A DNA stretch of 17,743 nt from Pyronema omphalodes (lineage: Eukaryota > Ascomycota > Pezizomycetes > Pezizales > Pyronemataceae): positions 7,501 through 25,243 of the forward strand of contig JAJJXM010000169.1 in the NCBI GenBank assembly GCA_024516155.1. Direction: 5' to 3'. Every line of letters starts with the position of its first letter. The stretch's first letter is position 1. Below are positions 1-7,481 of the stretch, piece after piece. A program made the position numbers and the translations under genes. The notes under the pieces were generated by a model, which worked only from the letters and a program-made list of their open reading frames with translations, was not told the origin of the DNA and did no database searches.

Positions 1-1050
1 AAAAGAAGCACAAGCGTGTACACCACCAATTTGTTGAAATAGAAAAGAAAAAAAAAGAATGTGGTTCTGAATGAGTGGACGGTGGGTGTTGGCTGGACTG
101 GTTGGTCGCTGGTCGCTGGGTCGTGATGGGGTTGTTTGCGAGCGACGGGGAATCAAGGAGGTGTCTGTCTGTCTCTCTGTTAGCAGCTGCCAGTGCCAGG
201 AAACAATTCAACACTACCAACGGGACCAAGCCATGCGAGGCGATGCTGATGCCTGCCAGCCAGCCAATGCAACCAAGCCGCGGCACACACACACACACAC
301 ACTTGGCTGGGAGTCTGGGTGAGCAGATGCCAGATGGGCTATGCTGCGCGAACAAGGTGCCAGGTGAGGTGCCAGGTGCGAGGCAAACGAACCGAGCGTG
401 GACGTCATTAACAGCGATCAGCAGTCTGATTCATTCAAGAGATTTAAAAAGACAGCGAATGGATGCAGCGAAGAGATTCTGTGAATAAAATACATTCATC
501 AAGAGATACTCGGCAAAAGTACATAACCCTTCTCGAATCATCCCTCAATTTCATAATTTATCATCCCCAAAAAGGTAGTTGGTTGGCAGAAATCTCATTC
601 ATTCTTTCCTCCCACTCGTTTCAGGCTTTCGGTTGGAGAATTTCGCCTGTGTCTCATGATCCAGGTTCCTCGGCCAATTTACGCGCGATATATGGAACAT
701 TGGGTGGAGGGATGGGGATGGGGGTGGGGGAGGGGGGAGGGGGAGGACAGGAGGACGGGAGGAGGGAGGTATGGGGGGCAACGCGGTTGAATGCTGGGGT
801 ATATGGGGGACGGGGGTCTCAAATTCGCAAGTCCATAGCAACGCCGAACTCCAAAATCCACAGACTCTACAATTCTATGGCATACCATAAGTGCATGTAC
901 AATTGTATTTTAACGCCAGCAAAGAAATACTGAGTCTGACAGCCAGCCAGTCAATCAACCAATTTTAGATCTCCGGGTCTACGTACAGTACATAATTTTA
1001 TCTTATCATCCCCGATCTAATAAGAGCTTTACTAACTGTTATTAGGCTGG
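1..1050. other. Intergenic, no supported gene
   Basis: Both strands carry only short open frames that overlap one another, have biased composition driven by simple sequence, and resemble no family I know. Visible structure is limited to a short CA-dinucleotide run near 285-301 and a G-rich tract at about 702-777, listed separately. The left edge may hold the untranslated end of a gene lying outside the window, but nothing in the sequence shows this. Confidence 0.6.
702..777 (+). repeat. G-rich purine tract with G-quadruplex potential
   Basis: The plus strand carries many runs of three to six G separated by one to four bases, mostly A or T, so it meets the simple rule for a G-quadruplex (four G-runs with short loops) several times over. 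The complementary strand is a near-pure pyrimidine tract and gives the proline/serine-rich frames seen there, which I regard as non-coding. Whether the structure forms in the cell is not shown. Confidence 0.6.
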
Positions 1051-1060
1051 ATACTAGTGA

Positions 1061-1165
1061 TGTCTGGATGTATGCTTGGATGCCTGGATGCCTGGTTGCC
1101 TGGACGCCTGCTTAGATTGATCACTGGCTACATGGCCTAGCCTAGCCTAGCTGGTTGCTAGCCAG
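1061..1165. repeat. Degenerate 9-bp and 5-bp tandem repeats
   Basis: About four imperfect copies of a 9-bp unit, TGCCTGGAT, are followed around 1134-1150 by a GCCTA pentamer run. This is the left edge of the tandem-array cluster that extends to 4430. Copies are diverged, so the array is short and probably old. Confidence 0.55.
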
Positions 1166-1232
1166 GCACAACTTACAACTCCCATAAGATGCAGACAGCG
1201 AACAGTGGACAGCAGACAGCGAACTGTGGACT

Positions 1233-1345
1233 ATGAACAGTGGCCTACGAACAGTAGCCTATGCCCACCATATGAACAGTGGCCTATGCCCACCATATGA
1301 ACAGCGGCGTATAAACAGTGGCCTACGAACCACGAACTACAAACT
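1233..1345. repeat. Imperfect repeats around GAACAGTGGCCTATG
   Basis: The block GAACAGTGGCCTATGCCCA followed by CCATAT recurs with small changes, and is followed by shorter relatives built on GAACCACGAACTACAAA. The periodicity accounts for the short open frame here. I see no coding signal. Confidence 0.55.
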
Positions 1346-1506
1346 ACGAACCACGCAAGCCACGTCAACTTCCTCATCTATATCTATAGCTTCTCAGCCT
1401 GTGTATGGTCCAGACTAACATACAGTACGTATCTGTATCTTTATCTCATCTCTTTATATCTGTTCTGTATGGTGGATCTTCGAAACCCCCACCAGTCAAT
1501 CCTGCA

Positions 1507-1605
1507 CCAATACATCCTGCACCAATACATCCCCCGCCAATACATCCCCCGCCAATACATCCCCCGCCAATACATCCCCCGCCAATACATCCCCCGCCAA
1601 TACAT
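1507..1605. repeat. 15-bp minisatellite, 7 copies of CCAATACAT
   Basis: Seven copies of CCAATACAT recur at exact 15-bp spacing (starts 1507, 1522, 1537, 1552, 1567, 1582 and 1597). The 6-bp linker is CTGCAC or CTGCA-type in the first two and CCCCCG in the rest. The change of linker along the array shows unit-by-unit spread of one variant. One frame reads as a Pro-Pro-Ile-His repeat, but there is no gene structure around it. Confidence 0.9.
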
Positions 1606-1998
1606 CCATCCATCATCGCTCGACGCTCGACGCTATATGTACTGAACGAAGTGTTACGAAGTCAGCAAAGTCAGCAAAGTGTCACGAAGTCAGCAAAGCA
1701 CAATGTACTTGATACCTAATACTTGATACTTGATTTGATACGTGGAATAAGGAATCAGGAATCATGAATAAGGAATAGACAACAAAGCGGCGTAGGCTGG
1801 ATGACAGCGGAGAGGTGGACTTTTGATTATCTGGTAGCTTATGTAGATATGAGATGGATATGTGATGGATAGTCTAAGATTTTGAGAAGGCTATGGATAT
1901 GATATGGGGATGCTATGAGGATGAATATGTATGGATGCTTCGAAAGCTGAAGCCTATCTACTCATCTACTTATCTACTTTATCTACTCATCCTCGGGT

Positions 1999-2092
1999 AT
2001 CTAGATTCTAGATTCTAGACCCTGAATTCTAAACCCTAGATTCTAGACCCTGGATTTGTACCCTGGATTTGTACCCTGGATTTGTACCACTA
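1999..2092. repeat. Short repeats of TTCTAGA and CCCTGGATTTGTA
   Basis: Several TCTAGATTCTAGA-type motifs, interspersed with CCCTGAATT/CCCTAGATT variants, grade into three direct copies of the 13-bp unit CCCTGGATTTGTA. The last copy abuts the CTACAA hexamer array. No promoter or gene start is evident. Confidence 0.7.
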
Positions 2093-2095
2093 CCA

Positions 2096-2342
2096 CTACA
2101 ACTACAACTACAACTACAACTACAACTACAACTACAACTACAACTACAACTACAACTACAACTACAACTACAACTACAACTACAACTACAACTACAACTA
2201 CAACTACAACTACAACTACAACTACAACTACAACTACAACTACAACTACAACTACAACTACAACTACAACTACATCTACAACTACAACTACAACTACAAC
2301 TACAACTACATCTACACCTACATCTACATCTACACCTACAAC
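2096..2342. repeat. CTACAA hexanucleotide microsatellite, about 41 units
   Basis: The first about 180 bp (2096-2275) is a pure CTACAA hexamer array of 30 units. The remaining about 67 bp contains CTACAT and CTACAC variants. All three plus-strand frames stay open through it (poly-Thr, Leu-Gln and Tyr-Asn translations), which is an artefact of a stop-free hexamer rather than a gene. A pure block with a degenerate right flank suggests growth at the left side and decay at the right. Confidence 0.95.
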
Positions 2343-2465
2343 GGATAGATGGGATCTATATATATATCTCGTTTCTAGAAATTAGTCCAGAAGCAAAAAA
2401 AAGACAGAAAGAAAAGGATGTATTGGTGCCGGGCCGTGCCATGATATGATACCTTGAAGGGCCAT

Positions 2466-2533
2466 ACCCTACCCTACCCTGCCCTACCCTACGTTATACG
2501 GCCCTATACGGCCCTATACAGCCCTAATCTGAT
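2466..2533. repeat. CCCTA pentamer and CGGCCCTATA repeats
   Basis: Five consecutive CCCTA/CCCTG pentamers are followed by about three copies of a 10-bp CGGCCCTATA unit and three GATCT units. The minus strand reads as GGGTA repeats and therefore has G-quadruplex potential. It is not the TTAGGG telomere unit known from most filamentous ascomycetes. Confidence 0.7.
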
Positions 2534-2544
2534 CTGATCTGCCA

Positions 2545-2621
2545 GCTTTAGGATTTAAGCTTTAGGCTTTGGGCTTTAGGCTTTGGGCTTTGGGCTTTAA
2601 GCTTTAAGCTTTGGGCTTTAG
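2545..2621. repeat. 7-bp array GCTTTRG, 11 units
   Basis: Eleven heptamers run in phase from 2545. The consensus is GCTTTRG, where R is A or G, with GCTTTAA and one GATTTAA variant. GCTTTAG and GCTTTGG types are mixed along the array. The unit length recalls plant-type telomere repeats, but the sequence is different and the location is internal. Confidence 0.85.
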
Positions 2622-2622
2622 G

Positions 2623-2750
2623 TGTAACTGCACTGTAACTGTGACTGTAACTGTGACTGTAACTGTGACTGGGAGATGTGTAGTTGTGTAACTATGACTG
2701 TGTGGGTTCCCGTGATTGGGAACTGGGATTGGGATTGGGATTGGGTCTGG
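2623..2750. repeat. TGTAACTGTGAC 12-mers, then GGGATT hexamers
   Basis: About three and a half copies of TGTAACTGTGAC occupy 2629-2669. At 2717-2750 four or more GGGATT-type hexamers follow, giving successive G3 runs on the plus strand with short loops and so G-quadruplex potential. The arrays are small and separated by about 45 bp of unrelated sequence. Confidence 0.7.
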
Positions 2751-2820
2751 ATCAAACAAGAGCAAGCTTTTGAGAGTCAGAGAATCCAAGAGCAAAAGTT
2801 TGAGAGTCTGAGAGTTGGAT

Positions 2821-3177
2821 ATTGGACAAGAGCAAGAGTTTAAGAGTTTAAGAGTTTAAGAGTTTAAGAGTTTAGAGTTTAAGAGTTTAAGAGTTTAAGA
2901 GTTTAAGAGTTTAAGAGTTTAAGAGTTTAAGAGTTTAAGAGTTTAAGAGTTTAAGAGTTTAAGAGTTTAAGAGTTTAAGAGTTAAGAGTTTAAGAGTTTA
3001 AGAGTTTAAGAGTTTAAGAGTTTAAGAGTTTAAGAGTTTAAGAGTTAAGAGTTTAAGAGTTTAAGAGTTTAAGAGTTTAAGAGTTTAAGAGTTAAGTTTA
3101 AGAGTTTAAGAGTTGGAGAGTTGGAGAGTTTAAGAGTTTAAGAGTTGGAGAGTTGGAGATTGGACAAGAGCAAGAGT
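2821..3177. repeat. 8-bp minisatellite AAGAGTTT framed by 19-bp direct repeats
   Basis: More than 30 copies of AAGAGTTT fill 2834-3114. Occasional 7-bp units (AAGAGTT or AGAGTTT) shift the phase near 2865, 2981 and 3044, and a further irregularity occurs at 3091. A few GGAGAGTT variants follow up to 3158. The array lies between two identical 19-bp copies of ATTGGACAAGAGCAAGAGT at 2821-2839 and 3159-3177. Outside each copy there is related but diverged sequence containing GAGAATCCAAGAG. No coding content. Confidence 0.93.
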
Positions 3178-3450
3178 CTAAGAGACCGAGAATCCAAGAG
3201 TCAGAGATTAAACAAAAGTCAGAGATCCCAAGATCCCAAGAGCCCAAGATCCCAAAATTCAGAGAATGAACAATACAAAAGACATCCAGGAATCCGAAAC
3301 AACTCCTCATCAAGCGTCACGCAACACCATCTAAGAGTGGAATATAAGATTATAGAATATATAGCTCCCAGCTTCCAGCTCCCAGCTCTCAGCTCCATTG
3401 CGTACGATATATACTTTATATACTTTATATACAACATCCAGCAGCCAGCA

Positions 3451-3554
3451 GCCAGCGACCAACAGCCAGCGACCAACAGCCAGCGACCAACAGCCAGCGA
3501 CCAGCAGCCAGCGACCAACAGCCAGCGACCAACAGCCAACAGCCAACAGCCAAA
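3451..3554. repeat. 14-bp minisatellite GCCAGCGACCAACA, 6 copies
   Basis: Six copies start at 3451, 3465, 3479, 3493, 3507 and 3521. The fourth carries a G in place of the A at unit position 12 (GCCAGCGACCAGCA). From 3535 the array collapses to a 7-bp GCCAACA unit, half the parent length, repeated about three times. The related CAGCAGC run at the left edge (3438-3450) is the likely seed. Open frames on both strands here arise from the lack of stops in the unit. Confidence 0.9.
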
Positions 3555-3788
3555 TGGAAGTATACTCTGAACTCTGGCCTCCATACTCCATCCTCCAAAC
3601 TCCAAAAGCAACCACCCAACACTCAACACTCAACACTCCACAACACCACCAAAATTCGAAATTCGAAACCAAGAAACCAAGAAACCAAGAAACAAGTGGG
3701 TTCATTAACCATATCTTGTTCCTGGATACTATATCATTCCGTTATCCTAGGTCCTACCTGGACTCTAGACTCTAGGGAGATTGATATA

Positions 3789-3869
3789 TGTGGCTGTTGT
3801 GGCTGTTGTGACTGTTGTGACTGTTGTGGCTGTTGTGGCTGTTGTGGCTGTTGTGGCTGTTGTGGCTGA
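3789..3869. repeat. 9-bp array TGTGGCTGT, 9 units
   Basis: Nine units in phase from 3789. Two adjacent internal units read TGTGACTGT and the last is TGTGGCTGA. The translation as a Val/Ala repeat is a by-product of the 9-bp period. Confidence 0.9.
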
Positions 3870-3914
3870 TTCATATATCGTGCATCACAGTGACCCATCA
3901 TTCATCACAGTGAC

Positions 3915-4010
3915 CAATCACAATCACAATCACAATCACAATCACAATCACAATCACAATCACAATCACAATCACAATCACAATCACAATCACAATCACA
4001 GCCACAATCA
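3915..4010. repeat. CAATCA hexanucleotide microsatellite, 16 units
   Basis: Fourteen perfect CAATCA units (3915-3998) are followed by one variant, CAGCCA, and one further perfect unit. Two copies of a CATCACAGTGACC motif lie just to the left, suggesting the array grew out of that locally duplicated sequence. The Asn-His translation has no gene context. Confidence 0.93.
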
Positions 4011-4161
4011 CATTTCACCTCACCCGTCATTATGGAATACAAAAACACAAAGACATAACCGATAGGAAATAGTAACTACCTAGTAATAATAATACAGTAG
4101 GCCTGGGTATATGCAGCTGAAGCGAGCAACAAGCAAGAAACAGCCGCAGAAAATACTGTGG

Positions 4162-4200
4162 ACTTATGGGCTTATGGACTTATGGACTTATGGACTTATG
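4162..4200. repeat. 10-bp array TATGGACTTA
   Basis: About four tandem copies of a TATGGACTTA-type decamer, the first carrying GGGCTTATGG in place of GGACTTATGG. A small array between the larger hexamer and octamer arrays. Confidence 0.7.
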
Positions 4201-4316
4201 TGTATATTCTATGGTTTCTATATAGAGTTGAATTGTATCGACTTTTAAATTTTAAGGGATTGGTAGTTGAGTATTTGAGCAGATGAGTATTTGGGCAGTT
4301 AAGTATTTGGGCAGGT

Positions 4317-4428
4317 AAGCAGTTAAGCAGTTAAGCAGTTAAGCAGTTAAGCAGTTAAGCAGTTAAGCAGTTAAGCAGTTAAGCAGTTAAGCAGTTAAGC
4401 AGTTAAGCAGTTAAGCAGTTAAGCAGTT
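4317..4428. repeat. 8-bp minisatellite AAGCAGTT, 14 perfect units
   Basis: Exactly fourteen identical octamers, preceded at 4270-4316 by diverged relatives with a GTATTTGGGCAG core. Perfect identity along all copies points to recent expansion. The octamer resembles the AAGAGTTT unit of the array at 2834 (both contain TTAAG followed by a CAGTT- or AGTTT-type end), though the similarity is short enough to be chance. Confidence 0.93.
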
Positions 4429-4430
4429 AA

Positions 4431-6687
4431 TCAATCAAGCCAATCTTACCAATCCCGGATGACGAGTCAATCACTAGCTACATTTTGTGGACTATATGTT
4501 AATATACTCCTCCCCACACCGCTCAGGTATGATTTAACAGCTACAATAAAAACATACAATAAATGTCTGGACCCTGCATAAACCACAAGGACGTGTATGC
4601 TGAAGTTTAACTACAGATGTAAGTTGTAACCTACATATACTGCAATATATAGCAAAGTATCAACCTACAGATAGATGTTAATCAATATAGAAGAAGACAA
4701 TGATGGGGTTTAAGATATATTAAATATATTAAATATATTCCAACGGAACTATGTAGAACGAGAGAATTGAGAGATATGAAAGCTGGAAGCAAGATTTACA
4801 TAAAGAGTAAGAACCCGTGGCGTTTTTAAGCCTTGACTTGTAATTCGAGTCTCGTGTGGTTATGAAAAATTTCGTAAGCCATCCGGGTGTGAATTATGGT
4901 GGAGACCATCGGCTTGCTGTTTTAGCTTTTCGGGGGTTTGGGGTTTTTGGGAGTTTTTTTTTTTTTTTTTTTTTTTTTTTGAGTTGGCTAGTATTGAAAT
5001 TGGCATTTGGTGTTGGCGAAAAGAATAAAGAAATGATTGATGCTGGGATCATAGATCAAGGGTGTAAGTATTGCGTATCCGATGTTTATTGTTTGATGTT
5101 TGGTGTTAGATATTCGATATGGTAGTTATAGGTTATAGATTATAACCCGATGGATATGGTATAGGTCTTGTATGTATAGGTTATTGGCAGCTGGCTACAG
5201 CCAACTTAAGAAACCGATGAATGGTTAAATCTATGACCTGTCATCAACCAATACATTCCCAAATACTGTTGTTCAAACATTATTCCAGCAATACATACTG
5301 CATACACAATACCATTACGGCAGTATCAATTCACTTTTGATAAGCTACTTAAGCTGGCTGCTGTTTGTGAGCGATCATAATGATATCTATTATCTGTTAT
5401 TTACCGTCTTGTACTTTCGGTGACTTGGAGACTTGGGGACTTGGATTGCCTGGTGCATATCGATGATTCCATCTCCACATGAAAAAAACTTAACAATACA
5501 ACGAACCACTCATGCAATGATTTGTTTCTGCTACATGCATATTCATTATTGCTTTTGTTGATCGGGGGTTTTGAGTTCTGGTTTTTCGGTTATGTATGGA
5601 GGAGACTATTTTTTGGGGAGATAAGAATATCATTACCAGGATGCCAGGAAAAGTATATCAGGCCCTGGAGTCCGGAACAGAAGCATGTAATTCGAGTTTT
5701 CAAGAAGAAGTTAAGAATGTACAATCAAAATAATAAGTACGCAGGTCTCAACAATTTCATCCTCAGATACAGATTCCTTGCATATTTCAAAATCGATCTG
5801 CATTTGAAATATTTTTGAAAACTAAGCTTTCGGTGAGCAGATTTCTGAGATTGATTGTAAATTCATTAGCTTAGCAGGAACCACTTCGCGGCCTCGATGG
5901 AGTGGGGTATGTCAGGGTAAAACCACGCTCCCGCTACATACCAGCAAGTGATAACCCATGATACAGTTTTCCAGCTTCCAGCATTACCCTATGCATGTAT
6001 CGAATCAACTGATAATTCATGGCTCAAATATCAGACTTTCAACAGTTAAACTAGTGGTGTTGTCGGCTTGCTATTCTGAAGCTCGATTATTCTTTGTTCC
6101 ACCGACCTCTCGAATATTGTCAAGCCGAAATTCCAGTGCCATTCCAGTGCATCTTATAAACTACCTTTGTGCGCAGTTTGATTGTTTCATGCATTGCATT
6201 GTTCTACGGTTTAGGACTGCCTCAAATCTAGCGATGCCTTACGCCAGCGTCCCGATTTCCAAAGTGCAAAGTCTACCGCCCAGCGGCTGAAGAACAAGCT
6301 TGAACCCCTCCTCCCCTCAGAAGCTGAAAAAATTGCCCAAAAGAGGCCCAAGCTCCAGCCTTATGTTCGCACCGCACGTTTTCCACATTGTTAAACTCAA
6401 AATACCAAAGTCCAACCAGCTAAGAGCTTTCTGCCCTGTGCTCAGCTTCCAATCTCCGTATCCGTTTTCCGATCATTCCTATCAACGTTACCTATCTTCC
6501 ATCAACCATAAAATCGCGCCTCCCTACCAGAAGGCGTTACCCGATAATTGAATGCCTACTCCCCTACGATTCTACGAACAACCGCTACTGATACTTACTT
6601 CATCTCACAATCGAAACAGTTTCTAGCCTTCTTCTTCTCACTCTATTTCTAGCTTCCGGAATTCATAACCAGCCCCCGAGGCCTTGT
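4431..6687. other. AT-rich intergenic spacer, no supported gene
   Basis: No frame here resembles a protein family or has convincing splice structure. Visible features are a 27-base T homopolymer at 4954-4980, a 7-bp inverted repeat with a 3-bp centre (GGTTATA/TATAACC) at 5131-5147, and a locally GC-richer stretch at about 5885-5946 with GGTATGT and ACATACC arms. The open frame at 5958-6290 starts with ATG and could encode 110 residues, but its composition (no domain, no hydrophobic pattern, no neighbouring exon) does not support a gene. Confidence 0.55.
4954..4980. repeat. 27-base T homopolymer
   Basis: An uninterrupted T run on the plus strand. It could be a simple slippage product or an A-tail relic of a reverse-transcribed insertion on the minus strand, but no retroelement sequence or target-site duplication is obvious next to it. 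Its length may be inaccurate in the assembly. Confidence 0.9.
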
Positions 6688-7116
6688 ATGGACCCAAATT
6701 ATCTCTCCCCCTTAAGCTGCTGCACCCGGGAACTTTTACTACGTCGAGCTCCACAATTACTACTTATACTACGAACAGACGGAACAAAAGAAACCACGGG
6801 AATAAAGAGTAAACCTCGAATTCGGCGATTGAGCATTTCCAAAGACCGACCTACGAATAAAGAAGACGAATCCTCGTCTCCGTCATCTCGACCCTCACCC
6901 GCAACGACGAGATCTAGACCCCAGCTAAAGAGGGGAGGGAGAAAAGTCACTTTCGACTGTGAAGAGGGAACAAAGGAAAAGAAAAGGGTCGAGAACACTG
7001 AGAAAGAGCAAGAGAAAGACGAACAGACCGTGATTGCAACAGCTTTCAATTTTGTTCTAGATTGCGTGTTTGATCTGGTCTGTGATTCGCAGGTTGCGAG
7101 TCCTGTGGTCATTTAA
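6688..7116 (+). other. Unassigned 142-codon ORF upstream of the carrier gene
   Basis: An ATG-initiated frame predicts a hydrophilic, largely disordered protein. It has a Ser/Pro/Arg-rich middle, a Lys/Glu-rich segment, and a short hydrophobic C-terminal stretch ending in Pro-Val-Val-Ile. I do not recognise it. It ends 365 bp before the carrier start, and a long frame on the opposite strand overlaps it, which favours chance openness of a long 5' leader or promoter. It could also be an upstream ORF in the carrier transcript or a small lineage-specific gene. Transcript evidence would decide; I lean to non-coding. Confidence 0.2.
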
Positions 7117-7481
7117 AGTTGTCACGTCACATACAACCGTCGCGAAGATTAACTTTACAGAGACAGAGCTTTGGTTGTGTTCACCTCCAGTTGCAGCTCC
7201 TTGCTAACCCTGGTCAACCTGTCACAACGCTCGTCACCGTCGGTTATCCGGACTAGAGATTCCAGTGTCAACTCTAGCTTCACAACACCCACTCACCTCA
7301 CGCTAATTCAACTAGTTTCGCCTAGCCTAGCCCGTCTAGACAGTCCAACAGCAACGACGTCGTTCCAGCACAAAGGCAAGCTCGACCGCTCAAACGTGAC
7401 GATCCCCGACAAAAAGGCTACCTCGTGCTCCAACTGAACAAACCATAACGACGAGACACGACCCGGAATACCACAGCAGAA
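7117..7481 (+). promoter_or_regulatory. Likely promoter/5' leader of the carrier gene
   Basis: This stretch is C/T- and CA-rich (runs such as CTCACCTCACGC and CCTAGCCTAGCCC), a composition common in leaders of filamentous ascomycete housekeeping genes. No TATA box is evident. The context around the carrier start, GCAGAAATGA, has A at -3 and is favourable. The extent of the transcribed leader cannot be read from sequence alone. Confidence 0.4.

Noticed and set aside
1405..1719. Pro-Pro-Ile-His repeat protein
   Set aside because: The frame is created by the 15-bp minisatellite and ends in unrelated repeats; no domain or splice context.
2056..2449. Three long open frames coding poly-Thr, Leu-Gln and Tyr-Asn repeats
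   Set aside because: All arise from a stop-free CTACAA hexamer that keeps every plus-strand frame open; no exon structure or conserved flank.
2466..2621. Interstitial telomere repeats
   Set aside because: Units are CCCTA pentamers and GCTTTRG heptamers, not TTAGGG/CCCTAA; no run of the true telomere unit is present.
3219..3775. Trp/Leu/Ala-rich and Ser/Gln/Thr-rich repeat proteins on both strands
   Set aside because: Translations of the 14-bp array in several frames; period-driven openness.
2834..4428. CRISPR-like arrays
   Set aside because: Repeats are directly contiguous with no unique spacers, and the genome is fungal.
5522..5818. Small membrane protein with a hydrophobic N-terminus
   Set aside because: The frame has only a TTG at its start, no ATG in a useful place, no conserved motif, and lies in AT-rich spacer.
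5958..6290. 110-residue ATG-initiated protein
   Set aside because: No family resemblance, no coding-like composition and no neighbouring exon; kept only as a mention in the spacer entry.
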